Origin: Chelonoidis abingdonii
Taxonomy: Eukaryota; Chordata; Testudines; Testudinidae
Assembly: GCF_003597395.2 (NCBI RefSeq)
Contig: NC_133777.1
Span: 8,629,294 to 8,693,293, forward strand
Reading direction: 5' to 3'
Length of the DNA stretch: 64,000 nucleotides
The position numbers and the translations under genes are program-made. The notes below the pieces were generated by a model. It was not told the origin of the DNA and did not search any database. It saw nothing but the letters and a program-made list of their open reading frames with translations. Shown here piece by piece: positions 1-35,000 of this stretch (position 1 is the first letter of the stretch; each line of letters opens with the position of its first letter).

Positions 1-417
1 CACTCTGTTCTTCACACCACTGCTGACCACAGCCACCTTCCTTACCAGTTGCCCCTTCTTGCTGGTTTAATTACACCAGGGAGAATTAGGGGTCAAGTGA
101 AAGCAGCTGGGCTGGGGCTCAAAGCCCTGAGAAATCTGATGCTGCAGCTAATTACTATTTAAAGCAATTATTTACTCCCCCCAAAACAAAAAATCTTTCT
201 GGTCCAAAGTTGCCTCCAAGGGCTGCTTTTCTGGGCCCCTGGGCATGCAAAGTACAATAGCTGCCCCAAACAAGGCCTTCAGCTTCTGATCAGTGAGGTT
301 CTGCTGCTGCTTTGCTAGAAGCCTCTCAGCACTGATGGCCCAGTAGATGTCAAAGCTTCCCACCTTCTTTGCCTTCTAGTAGCAGCTACTGGGTGTAAGG
401 ATGCAACCACTTAATAG

Positions 418-545
418 TTACATCTAATGCAGTAGTGCCTCTGGGCCCCACAGCACAGAGCCCCATTGTGTCAGGTGCTGTACGAACGTTAAGAGACAGC
501 TCCTGCCTGGGGAGTGTACAAGCTAAATAGATGCTATGGTGATAG
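418..545 (-). mobile_element. Interspersed repeat fragment, unnamed
   Basis: GCCCCATTGTGTCAGGTGCT, GTACGAACGTTAAGAGACAG and CTCCTGCCTGGGGAG resemble a repeat common in turtle and other sauropsid genomes. It is non-coding and diverged. Confidence 0.4.
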
Positions 546-2189
546 GAGCTGAGAGATGGCAGAGGTAGTTTGCTGCTGCAGACCATGCTGGATTCCTCCC
601 CAGTGTCACCAAGTCTCTGAACTACAGGGCATAGAGTGGCACATCCTCTCATGCGGGCCAGCCCGGCCTCCCTGGCCTGCATTCCCAGCTTCCTGCCCTG
701 CAGGAGGGCCAAGGAGGGAGGAAGCTGGGCTGACCCATTGTTTCCAGGGAAGAGGGCGGGGAGGGGAGTGTGAGACCTGAGTGGCTGGTCTGGGCTCCCC
801 TCTGGTGAAAATGGTACAGTTCCCTCACCTGAAAGCTCCTGCCTGACTCCTGTCCCAGGTGCCTTCCTGAGTGGGGAGCAAGGAAGCCTAGAGCTGCAGC
901 AGGTGTGGGGTGTGCCTAGGCCCCAGGAGGACAGCGTGGGGGCAGCAGCAAGGTAGGGAGGGGGCAGCTAGCTAGCAGTCATTGGGGTGGTGGAGGGCAG
1001 GTGCTTTGCCTGTGAGCTTCATTGTGTGTGTATGTGGGGGGACGGGCATTACTTGAATTACTCCCTCTGGTGCTATTATGTGATACCTGAGTGTTGTTGC
1101 ATATGCTGCTGTAATTGATTGTAATGGTGTCAAACCTGTTTCTAGGGCCATTTTCTCACCCAAGGAAACAAACAGCGGTTTTGCAACCTGTAATGGGTTA
1201 ATGGGGGGGGGGCATTATTTTGATGGCACAGAGTCCCAGCTTGGCAGGTGTGGAGGTCGAGAGGTGAGATCAGGGCACAGGCAGTTGCCAGTCAACCAGC
1301 TGTGGTAGCCGGAGGGGCCAGGGCGTGGCAGGGCTAGTGATCTCTGCTGTGTTTGTGGCATGGAGCCTCTCCTTGTCCAAGGACATTACACCCGCCTGGC
1401 TTTGTGGTTGGGTCATACCTGTACTCTAGTTAACGCTGCCTCTTACTTTGCACTGAGCACAACTATTGGCTAGTAAGCCCCTGCTGAAGTGAAAGGTGTT
1501 TGGGGGACCTGGTGGTTTAAGGGACTGGGGCCTAGAGATGGAGCCTTGCACCTCAGAGTCACGGAATGTGACCTACCCCACAATGAGCGTTGCCCATTAT
1601 GTCTCCTTCGTGGCCTAAGCCAAGTTCCCAGTAGGCACCACGTGGTATTGTGTTTGTGCCCTTGCAACAGAGAGGCCAACCGTGAAATGGGCCATTGACA
1701 ACGAGCTCATGCCCAGCTCTGGCCCCTCCAGGTCAGAGTGGAGGTTGTTGGTAGGACAGCTTGGGGAAGCTTAACGGAGCCACTGATGGAAAAATCAAGC
1801 CTGCAAGGCACCAGGGCTGCAGCTCCAGCACTAAATTCATCTTTAAGTGTTTCCAAAACCAGAGCCGAGGGAGTGGTACCAGCCAGAGTAAAAGTGCTGC
1901 ATGAGCAGCTGGGGCAAGGTGGACAAACCTCACAGCCCCTGAAGGTGCAGTGGGATGAACTCTAGAACGTTTTCAAGGCATTTGTCTGGTCCATCCGCTC
2001 CTAAACCCTCATACATCCTTCTCCCTTCCTCAGTGCCTGCCCTTTTCCTTCACACTATGGTCAGTCTTCTGGCTGCCTGCACCTACTGATTATTTCTCTT
2101 CCCTTGGCTTCTTTCCTCTCTGACCTGAGACTCCGCTGCTCCAGAGATGCCCTGCCATGTGCTGAAACCTTACAACATATATTTGGGGT

Positions 2190-2345
2190 CCTGGTGGCTA
2201 GGCTGCTGGAAAGTTCCTGGCTTTGCTACTTGTCTGCTGTGCTAGCAAGTCGCTTCCCCCCTGCATGTCTCAGGTAATACGTCCCTCTTTTGGATGGCAC
2301 TTTGTGACAGATGAGTAAAATGTGCTATGTAAGATCTAGGTGTTT
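2190..2345 (+). mobile_element. MIR/CORE-SINE-like fragment
   Basis: TTCCTGGCTTTGCTACTTG, GCTAGCAAGTCGCTTCC, GATGAGTAAAATG and GTGCTATGTAAGATCTAGGT follow the order of a MIR-like SINE and its tail. The copy is old and diverged. Confidence 0.5.
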
Positions 2346-3974
2346 CGGTTCCTCCAGTGCTTGCTCAGAATGGGGGCAGAGCAGGGTTCATGGACAGCAG
2401 CTGAGCAGTGTTTGATTGATTAACTGAACAGCTCCAAGCTTTCTTTATAAAGGTTGGACTGATTCCAAGCCTGGGGCTGAGATTTGGGGCTGTCCTTATG
2501 GTGCCTGAATTGGGTCACTGGGCAAACTGGTACCAGTGCCTCGACCCAGCTGTTCCTCTCAGCACAAACACAGCAAATGGAAGGAGGAGAGGGCAAGAGA
2601 GAGGAGGAAACTCTGTGCTCTTCGGGCGTTGCTAGGCTTCCAGGCCAGGGGAACCAGGTCTGTCTAGCGATCTAGCTGAGCCCGTCCTGTTGGAATTGTG
2701 TTTTATTAAAGACGATGTGGCACAGCAAGAGGCCAGGAAGGAAACAGCCCAGTGGAATGGAGTGTGCGTTATCGGTCTGCTGGAACTCTATCCTCTGAGC
2801 TGCTCAAGTGCTGGCAGGGGGGGAGGCGCAGGAGGAGGGCCTCTTCCCGATGGGGTGGGAGCTATTCATGGCCAGGGAGCATTCAGAAACCCTCCCAAGC
2901 GCCCCGAGGGGCAGCATCAAAGAGTCAGGTGACCCCAGGCGCAGCCCCATTTGCTGTTCAGGGCAGGGCAGCGAGGACAGTGCCTCGTCTCCATTAACGC
3001 CCAAGTTCAGCTTGGCTGCTCTCAGAAAAAGACAGATGACCCTGGTGCAGGGGAGTGCGACTGAAGAGCACAGGAGCATCCCCCTCCCAAGTCCCAGCAG
3101 GGTCATCTCCAGAGGAAATTTGGGTGGTGCTTGGGCAAATGCTGCATCTTTTGGCTTAGCCCAAGGAGGGCTTGCTTAGACTGAGTCCAGCATTTAATGC
3201 ATTTCCTGAACTGGAGGTGGGGGGATCATTAAAGGGTACCAGGGGGAGGGAGGGGAGAAGAGGCAGGTGCCAGAGATGCTATTTAGGTAGAGCAAGGGGA
3301 TGCAGAGAGGCTGTTCCTGGTTCTGTCCCAGGGTGGGGCAGCAGGGAGCAGAGGCGCACAGAGCCGGCTGGGGAGAGGTTGGCCCCTGATGCTGGCAGTA
3401 GAATCCAAGGGCTGGCAGGGCTGAAATGAGCCCCCCAGCCCGGCAGGGAGCTGTTCCGCAGTGGAAGGGTGTGGGGAGAAGGACCCAGTGCTGCTATTGA
3501 GGCAGGGCTGCCCTGACTGTGTGTGTGTGTGGTAACTCCCTCCCAGGTATGCTGGGAAGCAGGACTGGATGTGGGACAGAGGGTGACGGGCAACAGGTCT
3601 GACAAATCTACTACCCCCACCTCCACAGCACTAGCAGAGTTGGCACCCCAGCGGGGGGGTCATGTTAACAGAGGTGATGCTTTGGTTTTGTAATGACAAG
3701 GCCTGTGCTGGAACCCACGTTTGGTTGGTTCCTTTCACTACTTTCTGTCAGTGGGGGAAGCTGTGGGGTTTTGACATTAAAAATCACTGAAAGTATTTTG
3801 TTTAAAGCAGGTGATGGGGGAGGGGCAATATTTGCAGTGAGGTTTATTTAGTGTCCCCTAAAAGAGTTTGGCAGCTGAACTGCAGTAGGGAGCACTAATG
3901 CAGTCATACTGTTGTGACATTTCACTGGCTTCTACTCTGGAAGACTCTTAATCCCTTGCACTACTCTAGCATGT

Positions 3975-4105
3975 ATCATCTAGCCTCTGTGGGCCTATCA
4001 GCCCTGCTTTACAGATGGGGAAATGGAGGCACAGAGGTAAAGTGCACTGAAAACTGTGTGTTGGAGTCAGGAACAGAACCCAAGCCTAGAGCTGTGCCAA
4101 TAACT
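3975..4105 (-). mobile_element. MIR-like SINE fragment
   Basis: The plus strand reads TTTACAGATGGGGAAATGGA, GGCACAGAGGTAAAGTG and GGAACAGAACCCAAGCCT, the inverse of the MIR-type core. Confidence 0.5.
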
Positions 4106-4184
4106 AATCGTTTGCTTACGGGCCAGACCGGGGGAGCGGAGTATGGGGGGCTCGTGTTGAGCAGGGGGGGGGGGAATTGTTTTG

Positions 4185-4455
4185 GATCAACGCCAACTGA
4201 AATTTTTTTCAAATTTCCCGGCAAAAAGGCAAACAAAACCTTTTGAGTCAAAGTTAATTCAAAGTTTTTGTTTAAAAAGAATGGAATGAAATTTGAAACT
4301 GAAAAGTCGCTTCAAACTGAGATATTTTGAAAAGGTTGAAAGAAGACATTTAGATTTTTTTTTTCTCAGTATTTTGTTGTTTTGATTGATAGGAATTTGC
4401 ATTTTTTTCAGTGGGGAGAAAAAGGGCGCTGAAAAATTTCACCCAGCTCTCCCCA
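4185..4455. mobile_element. AT-rich interspersed repeat
   Basis: A run of AAA/TTT-rich sequence (AACTGAAATTTTTTTCAAAT, GAAACTGAAAAGTCGCTTC) ends GAAAAATTTCACCCAGCTCT. This composition and ending match a turtle repeat I have seen often. A related scrap may lie at 20015-20060. Confidence 0.4.
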
Positions 4456-5385
4456 GGAGTACTGATGTCATGTCATGTCATGTCCCCCCTGCTCTAACCA
4501 CTAGTCTCTGCACCCACTGATGCACTTTTATATCTATATAATTTGGCTTATCTGATCAGGTAGTGTCCCATCCCATTCTGTCACAGAAGTGCTGAGGCTT
4601 CCTGGTCTCTTTGTAACAGAAGAACAGCTTTTGATCTGCTGCACAGCAAGGGGCCAGCACAGGGACCCCACTGACCCTCCTCAAAGGAAAACTAGCTGCC
4701 TACTTCTCCACATCCCCCATCCCCACACACTCATCACCATAGAGACAGAAGGAATCTGCCACAGGGGATGCAGCTGTCCAGGCCTGGCCTCAGTGGAAGG
4801 CTGCACTGTTAACTGCTGGCTAATTGCTGAGTGAGACATGCTCAAACCCAGGTCTGGGAAAGATTCTGCCTGAGTGGAGGCTGTAGTGGCCCCGCTGTTC
4901 TGCTTTCCCTTTGCATGCTGCATGACCTGCTGCAGGGCTGGAGTGAGCCCTCCTCTTTCTGCCTGGCCTCGGAGGTTCCCCTGGTGCTCCCGCTCTTACC
5001 TTTGAGAGCCCTCTGCCTTAGGCCTGTTTCCATGGCAGCAGGACCTGCTTTGTAGAGCAGCTGGGATCAGCTCTTTGCATCCTCCTTATGGCTGAGGGAC
5101 TCTTTCTGCCTATATCACTGAGCCAAGGAGCAGCCCTTCCTGCCTCCCCAGCTGAGGCATTTAAGCTGAGAAACTATCCAACCAGTTCACACATGCTCAT
5201 TCCCACTCGGTGTTTATCCCACTCCCCTCTGTGCAGAGTCCTCTTGTTCCCAGGTGCATGGCGAGGGGGGAGCTGCTTTCAGGAGTACCTCAGAGGAGAC
5301 CACAGTTGAGCAGGGACAAAAGAGTTTCACGCCCTGAACCCCCCCTCCCCTTTCTATTGGCAGGTGCCTACACCTACCTGCCAGC

Positions 5386-5674
5386 CAGGGCTGGCATTAG
5401 GAAGTGCGGGGCCCAATTTGAACAGTTTTGATAGGGCCCCGGCAGGGCTGAGTATTAAAAAATAAATATATATATGTATGTAAAAAAACTCATGAGGCTT
5501 GTACTCACTGGGCGGTGCTCTGAGTTTTCAGTGGCACTTCCTTCACTCACTCCAGGTCTTCGGTAGCACTGAAGGACCTGCTGCCCAAGACCCAGAGCAA
5601 GGGAAGGACCCGCTGCTGAAGACCCAGAGCACTGCCAGGTGAGTAAAAATTAAAAAGGTGCCTCTAGCCAGGGA
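5386..5674. mobile_element. Diverged hAT-like MITE, same family as 55886-56070
   Basis: It starts CAGGGCTGGCATTAGG and continues with the same GGAAGTGCGGGGCCCAATT block as the 55886 element, then the same CTTGTACTCAC...GCTCTGAG block. A TA-rich microsatellite is inserted near 5460-5485. The 3' end (CCTCTAGCCAGGG) is degenerate and I see no target duplication. Confidence 0.65.
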
Positions 5675-7285
5675 AGAGATTGTCACTGGGTGTGGGGCCT
5701 GATCTGGGGGACTTGGCCGAAAGCCAGCCCTGCTGCCAGCACTACTGTCTGAGGCCTTTCTCTCTACAACTTCAGACCCAAGCAGCAGAACATCGCTTTT
5801 TAAAGCAACACCTATTTCCAGACCCTTTAACTGTCAGCCACTCTGCCTCTCCTGCTTTGTCTGCCCAGGGAGCTGAGCACCAGTGTGCTCCCACTGGGGT
5901 CCTGGAGCTTCTCTGCAGCTCGAAGGAACAGGGAAATACCTGGCTGAGCACAGCCTCATCCCCCTCCCCAGTCCCAACGTGGGTGGGGTCCATCGTACCA
6001 GAACAGGATCCTTTTGTGCAGAAGTCTACAGAGCAGGGTCAGCTTGGTGGCTGGTGCCCTGCATGGGGCAGGCCAGGCATGAATGACTGACAGCATCTGG
6101 CAGGAACCAGTCACTCTAGTAAGGTTATTGCTGCTTATGACAAATCCAAGTCTCCGCTGTAAGTTGCCTGTATCTTAGTAGCAGGAGGAGTGAGAGGAAG
6201 AGTCAAAGGCTGCAGACTGGTGGGGGAAAGATGAAGGGGGTGTGTGTACATACACAGGTTAAAAGCCATTTGAGTTGAGGCTTTTCCCCTGAGGGCAGTG
6301 AGTGCCGACAAAAGACTAATAGCACCAGGCCTAAATAACAGGTACACAAGTGAGGTGCTGTGCCACAGCATGGGGGTACTTGCTCCAGCCCCACCTACGC
6401 TATCTGGCTCTATGATCTAACCAGGCATGGGCAGGCCAGGAAAGCGTTTTGACCTCAAGCCCTCATTTGAATGGAGCTTTGCAGAGGTGAACAACAGCAG
6501 CATGAGGCTCTGCAGCTGCTCTAACAAGGGATTAGTCCCTCTAGGCTGCCAGCAGACACAGGATACTGCAGGCTTAGAGCATGGAATGAAACCCCACCCA
6601 TGTTTCACTCTTCCCTGATGCCTGCTCTTACTATAGTCTTGGTTCTTCACTTGACCTGGTGTTGAAAAGAAAAGCACCAGCAAGCAGAGAAGTCACTGCA
6701 CTGTCAGAGGAGTCCTGCAAACAGCCCTGCAACTTTGCAATAGCAGATAGCACTGGGCCCCTGGTATGAAAGCTTCCCCCAAGTACCAGCTGTTAAGGCC
6801 TTACCCAGGGAGCTCTTTTATTTGAGAGCCTTCTCTCTTCTGCAAAGGAAGATCAGTGCTTGAATGGAGTAGAGCTACTAAAGAACCATGAACCTTTAAC
6901 ATGAGTATTTTGTCCCCAGCTGGGTGCACGCTCATCTCCTTAGCAAACAGTGCCTCATGAGCAGATAACTCATTCAGAACTGCAGAGCCAGGAGCTCACT
7001 GGACATGAGCCAAGTTTCAGAAGCTTCCTTTAATCCCCTTTGCAGAACTGCCAGAATCAGCAATTGAGGTGGAGTGAGGATGTGGTTTTTCGTTATGGAT
7101 GGATGCTGGCCTCCAGCTAGTGGTGATGAGCTTCTCTCCCCCATTAGGCATTAAGGGCAGGAAGCATAGCAGCAGGGATGGGAGTTGGCAGGCACCACCT
7201 GTCCAAGCTGGGTAGAATGGTGGCCTTCCTGATGCTTACACCTGGCTGAGCTGATACTTGTCTAGTGTCAATAGTAGGAGGAGCT

Positions 7286-7712
7286 GGTTTCAGAGCAGCA
7301 GCCATGTTAGTCTGTATCTGCAAAAAAGAACAGGAGGACTTGTGGCACCTTTAGAGACTAACAAATGTATTTGAACATAAACTTTCATGGGCTACAGCCC
7401 ACTTCATTGGATGCATGTAGTGGAAAATACAATAGGAAGATATATACACAGAACATGAAACAATGGGTGTTACTGTAAGGAGAGTGATTAGTTAAGGTGA
7501 GCTACTATCAGCAGGAGACAGAGGGCCATTTTCATTACCACTAGGAACAGTTTGTTTCTAGCAATTGACAAGGAGATATAAGGAAGGGGGGGGAGGACTA
7601 AGCATGCAGAAATAGTTTTCCTTTGTGTAATGGCCCATGCACTCCCAGTCTTTATTCAAGCCTGGTTTGATGGTGTCCAATTTGCAAATTAAGTAGGAGT
7701 ATTTCCCTTCAG
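7286..7712 (+). mobile_element. Turtle interspersed repeat (TTTCAGAG...GTTAGTCTGTAT family)
   Basis: The terminal GGTTTCAGAGCAGCAGCC, then GTTAGTCTGTATC, GAACAGGAGGACTTGTGGCA and the block around GGGCTACAGCCCACTTCATT are shared with copies at 40867 and 41470. It is a very common turtle repeat by recognition; its class is uncertain to me. It is non-coding. Confidence 0.75.
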
Positions 7713-7720
7713 GTGACTTA

Positions 7721-7980
7721 GGCCTGGGCTACAATAGCAGGGAGTGGTTTGAACTAAGATTCGCATAGCTGAAGTATCTTAGTCCAACTTACCTGGCCAG
7801 CCTGATGGTGGTGAGTCGACTGCTGCGGCTCCCCCATTGACTCTGCTTGACACTTGTACTCCACTCAGGAGTATGGGTGTCAATTCACAGACCAATTTGT
7901 CTCATTGGGATGAGACATGATAAATCAATCCCATGATACATTGAACACTACCTGCCAGATAGTATCTATGTTCCCTTACA
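7721..7980. mobile_element. Diverged copy of the 43455 MITE family
   Basis: GGCCTGGGCTACAATAG, then AGCTGAAGTATCTTAGTCCAA, GTCGACTGCTGCGGCTCCCC, ATAAATCAATCCC and CTACCTGCCAGATAGT follow the same order as at 43455-43744. It lies directly after the repeat at 7286-7712. Confidence 0.5.
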
Positions 7981-8056
7981 TAGTGGCCTTCCTACTCCTC
8001 TCCAGCCCCTAATCTGCTTACACAGGGAGTATGACTAAAACAAAGTCATTCTCCCC

Positions 8057-8086
8057 TCCCCCCCCCCCCGCCCCCCACACCCTGTA
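8057..8086. repeat. C homopolymer tract
   Basis: A long run of C interrupted by single bases. Length may be imprecise in an assembly. Confidence 0.8.
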
Positions 8087-8501
8087 TTAGCTTCACAGTG
8101 CTTGAAAGTCACTTCTGGACTCCCAAATCCAAAAATTTGGGAGTCTCAAGAAGGCTGGACAAAGCACAAGGATATAGTGGGGTCAAGTCTACGCAGTTAC
8201 TGGGATAATACACAAGTAGAATCTAGCTCTGACTTTCTGGGCTTGAAGAGCCTTCATATCCATATCAGTTCAGCTTTAGACCTGGTAGTTAAGTTTTAAT
8301 AAGTTTGGCTATAGATTTTCACCCTCACCCTCCAGCAGCACGAGGGAGGTGTTACTGGTGCAGGCCAGTCAACACATTCTCTGAACTCTGCTTTTTCCTT
8401 GTGCCAACCTCTGCCCTAAATAGTGGCAACGCCAGCTACCAGCACCCAGCCCAACAGCATGTTGCAGAGAAACCGCCATACAATTGCGGGCACATAAATG
8501 A

Positions 8502-8543
8502 ACCACACACCAGTTTCCTCATTTCCAAATGCAGGTTTTTATT
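8502..8543 (-). promoter_or_regulatory. FSCN1: Probable FSCN1 polyadenylation site
   Basis: On the minus strand AATAAA occupies 8538-8543 and a GTGTGTGGTT GU-rich tract occupies 8502-8511, the classic spacing for signal and downstream element. Cleavage is expected near 8515-8528. A T-rich stretch with TTTGTA-like motifs lies just upstream of the signal (8550-8610), as in many strong poly(A) sites. Confidence 0.6.
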
Positions 8544-11164
8544 TGTCTTTCTCCACTTGAAGCTATTTGTTATACAAATGGCACTTACAAAAAATAAAAA
8601 AAACCAAAACCATTAACAAAATTTCAGAGAGATGTTTTCAAAGCCACGACACCCAATAAAGAAGACTGAAAAATTCTTGACCTATGTCACATGGAAGAAG
8701 CCAGAGCAGGAGTTACATGGTTCAAACTGTAGCTAGGAGTGGGAAGAGGGCCACAGTGGATGCAAAAGCCAGCAAGCAGTATGTGCCAAGTCACAGGATT
8801 GTTCAGGATTTCAGCAGGCCACTTGTTTCTTTAGAGGCATCTTTGTCCCTAGAGTTGATTGTGGTTTAAACACACTTACAAGACTGATAGACCATCGCCC
8901 CTGAATTTGGAAAAAGGCAGATGAACCCAGAGGTAGAGTCCTGGCATCACATTAGGAGCAGATGTGATAGGGGAGCCCATTTCATCCCCACTCAGATTAG
9001 GGGTGCCAGTTGCTCTCTATTCAGAGAGTTTAGCACCAAGCTCCTATGGGAAGAACCCACATAATGGCAACATGGCTTTAAGGCTTATGAACCCGTCCCC
9101 CTACCTTGCCTTTGGCCACTGGTAGCAGCCATTTGTTTTGGCACAGATGTGAAGCCACAAGCACCATGCATGGTTTATAGCTTAGCAAGGCATGGAGATG
9201 TGGACTGACCCATGGGAGCCAGCTACTGGAACACAACCTATGACTGATGCAGCACCTTATCGCTGGAATACATCCACCTGTCTGTTCCCCCAACCCCAAA
9301 ATCGATACAGGCTCAAACTGGGACATCAGGTTGACCAAGTACAAAAAAGCTATTTGGGTGGTCACAGGGAGTAGAACTCCACCCTTGGGAAGGCCTCAAA
9401 AGGGCAAAGTGCCTACTGATACCCTGAAGAGAGGGCTAGCATCACCTATTACAAATGCACACATTGTTATAACTAATGCAGACAACAGCTGATAATAGTG
9501 CTATGGACAGCATATATAAATAGACATTAAAATACTATTTTGGTCCTTTCTGCTTCCAGTAATGTTGCTAAGTTTTCATGCCATCAATGCAGAGTTGGCA
9601 CTTGGGTCAGACACTGACTAGTTGTCCTCTCCCCACTGTGGTGGCAGAGAGGAGATAACATGAGAAATAGGCATTTTACACTTTGCCACCACACCATTCT
9701 GTGGTGAGGATGAAGATTCCAGTAAGGTATGAGATAAGAACTGAATACCACTGTGCAAAAGATGCTAATAAGTTTTCCATTCTAAACTGAGATCTGCTAT
9801 TTTTGCTTCCAGCCACTGTCCAGGGAATGAGAAATGTCAGCCTGTTTACACTGCTCTTCTCCTCCCAATTCTCCTGTAGCCCAGAAGACTTGGTTGTTGG
9901 GCAAAAAAACCCACTGAGATACAGCAACTGGTGAGGCACAGTCCTGCTGTGTGCCAGGCTCACTCAACTCCTCCTGAAGACACTGGGAGAGGAGGGTGCT
10001 CAGAGCCCTTGTAAGACCTAACTCTTGCTAACCAATAGGCAGATATGCCCACTCTGTTCAAATTCCACTACCCTTTTTAAACAGCCACTGGGAAATCAAA
10101 TTCCCAGCCTGGCTGACAGGGAGAAGCTTTTTGGAGAGGAAGTCTTCCCCAGTTGGACACAGAGGCAAGTCAGAGGGTTGCTACTAATTTCACTCAATGG
10201 GTCCACCCACAGCATCTGTTGATATTCAAAAAAAGCCTGTCCCCTTCCAAAAGTCTAGGATTAGCTCTAAGGCAGCTTCATTAGCCTGTCAGCTGACTGT
10301 CTCAGTGAGATGGGCTAGAACCTGCTTGAGACAGGCTCCAAGATGCTCCTTTGACACTCAGAAGCACACATGGGGCACAAGGAGAATCCCATTGACGGAG
10401 CTGGGAGTCTGAAGCCTTTAGACTGAGCTTCTAGGTGAACCCCCTGCACGTCTTTCTAGTTCTGAGAGTTAAGCTTGCTAGTCCTGCAGCCGAGTTCTGT
10501 TTTGCTGGCTGAAACCAGCCCCTTGATGGGCTGGGTATGATATGCTAGAACACCTCTTCTGCCTCCCACTAGGGACTGAAGGTATTTATCCATCATAAGC
10601 CAAGTGGGGAGAAGAGGAGAGTTTCTTCCCCAATACTGGCAACTATGGAGACCACATTTAATCAGAGACAGGGATTTAACATAACCCATCTCACCTCCTT
10701 GGTCTGAGCAAATACCAGGAGTAGGGGATGCTGGCACTCCGATCCTCCAGCTTTGTTCAAGCTAGCCCTTGCTTGACAACAGCACAGGCATTGGTAGTGG
10801 AGATTGAGATATGGTGCCAGCGCTCCAATATGGCACAAGAGAGCAGAGGTGATCTTATTCCCTTTAGTTTCAGAGGAAGGGGACAACAAAGGTGATGCTC
10901 AGAGCCAGGGTGGAGGATGGCAACTACAATTTCCAAGCCCAACATAAACCCAAGGATAGACACCACTAGCTATAGACACAGGTTGCATTTTCCTTAGGTC
11001 ATTATCCAGTTTTAAGAGATAAGGAAGACGAACCTCCAACAAATTGCATTGGATTCTATGGCAGGAGGGAGCAGCAAGCCAGTCTGAAAATCCTTTAACA
11101 GAGGGAGAAACCAAACAAAAAAACAAACCAAAAAAATCGGCAAGGGGGAGAGCTAAAGTGCATT
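8515..11164 (-). other. FSCN1: FSCN1 3' UTR (predicted extent)
   Basis: The stretch from the stop codon to a consensus poly(A) site is about 2.65 kb and contains none of the transposon families seen elsewhere in the window, which fits an mRNA exon. The end rests on an AATAAA at 8538-8543 (minus strand) with a GU-rich element 25-40 nt beyond it. A weaker ATTAAA at 10657-10662 could give a shorter form with about 0.5 kb of UTR. The human 3' UTR is nearer 1.1 kb as I recall, so the length here is an inference. Confidence 0.55.
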
Positions 11165-34387
<23,223 letters not shown>

Positions 34388-34612
34388 GCTGGCGCAGCGA
34401 CGGGGGGTGGGGGGGAAGCGGAGCCGCTGGGGCTGCAGGAGCCGGCTGGGGCTGCAGCGAGAGAGCGAGCGACACAGGGGGTGGCTGCGGCTGCTCGCCT
34501 GGGTTTTCTCCCCGACCCCCCTTCCTCCCGCTTTCCGCCTCCCCCGGCCTTTGTTCGGCTGGACCGCGCGTCTCCCCCTGGCCCCCCTCTGCAGCCGCAC
34601 AAAGCCCGATTC
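34388..34612 (-). other. FSCN1: FSCN1 5' UTR (predicted)
   Basis: A GC-rich leader runs from the TATA-predicted start to the ATG. No CAT occurs on the plus strand between 34388 and 34610, so there is no upstream AUG, and translation should begin at the first AUG. The fascin frame stays open through the leader but has no ATG. The exact cap site is an inference from TATA spacing, and an additional 5' exon cannot be excluded. Confidence 0.65.
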
Positions 34613-34636
34613 ACAGGGAGCGCCCCCAGCTGCAGC

Positions 34637-34644
34637 CTATATAG
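34637..34644 (-). promoter_or_regulatory. FSCN1: TATA box of FSCN1 promoter
   Basis: CTATATAG on the minus strand is preceded by GC-rich sequence (CCGCCCCT) and lies 250 nt upstream of the start codon. Transcription should start about 25-30 nt downstream, near 34608-34615, giving a leader of roughly 220-230 nt with no upstream ATG. A GGCGTGG GC-box-like motif and an inverted CCAAT (ATTGG on the minus strand) lie about 30-45 nt further upstream. The human fascin gene is also reported to have a TATA-type promoter. Confidence 0.8.
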
Positions 34645-34933
34645 AGGGGCGGATGTCGGGGTTGTGCTTGCGGCCACGCCTCCAATTGAGACACCGGGGA
34701 GAAGGGTGAGGGAGCGAGGGTTTTGCAGCCACTAAAAAGAGGGGGGAGGTGTGTTCCTTTCAGCACCCTAAGTAAACGCACTGCAGGGAATGAACCCCCT
34801 CCTTCCCCCGGGAAACCAGCCTCCCCTCCCCCGGGCGTTTTCCTCCAAGCAAACTCTTTAATTAACAAAAATACCAAATCTGTAATGTGCCTGGGTTGGG
34901 CTTTTTAATTATGGAGCTAGGATTAGTTGCTTG

Positions 34934-35000
34934 ATGCAAATGGATAAAAAATAGTAAAAATAGCCAAGCTGAAGGCAAAGCAGATCTGTTGGATGCAAAT
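34934..35000 (+). promoter_or_regulatory. Paired octamer motifs upstream of FSCN1
   Basis: Two exact ATGCAAAT octamers lie at 34934-34941 and 34993-35000, about 300-360 bp upstream of the TATA box. TAATTA-type homeodomain sites (about 34859 and 34905) and A/T-rich sequence flank them. The octamer is the binding site of POU-domain factors. Function is inferred only from motif pairing and position. Confidence 0.35.

Larger units (their letters stand above)
1..8500. other. Intergenic DNA downstream of FSCN1
   Basis: No coding exon is recognisable. The stretch has repeat fragments at 418-545, 2190-2345, 3975-4105, 4185-4455, 5386-5674, 7286-7712 and 7721-7980, plus a C run at 8057-8086. In other vertebrates RNF216 lies convergently beyond the fascin 3' end, so its 3' end may be just outside the window; I see no part of it here. 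Confidence 0.7.

Noticed and set aside
1..8500. RNF216 3' end expected downstream of fascin by synteny
   Set aside because: No RING-type or other RNF216 coding sequence is visible; it probably lies outside the window.
34388..34600. In-frame 71-codon N-terminal extension of fascin
   Set aside because: The frame is open, but the codon at its head is GTG, no ATG lies in the leader, and the extension is R/P/G-rich and unlike fascin. The TATA box places the cap only about 10 nt away from it.
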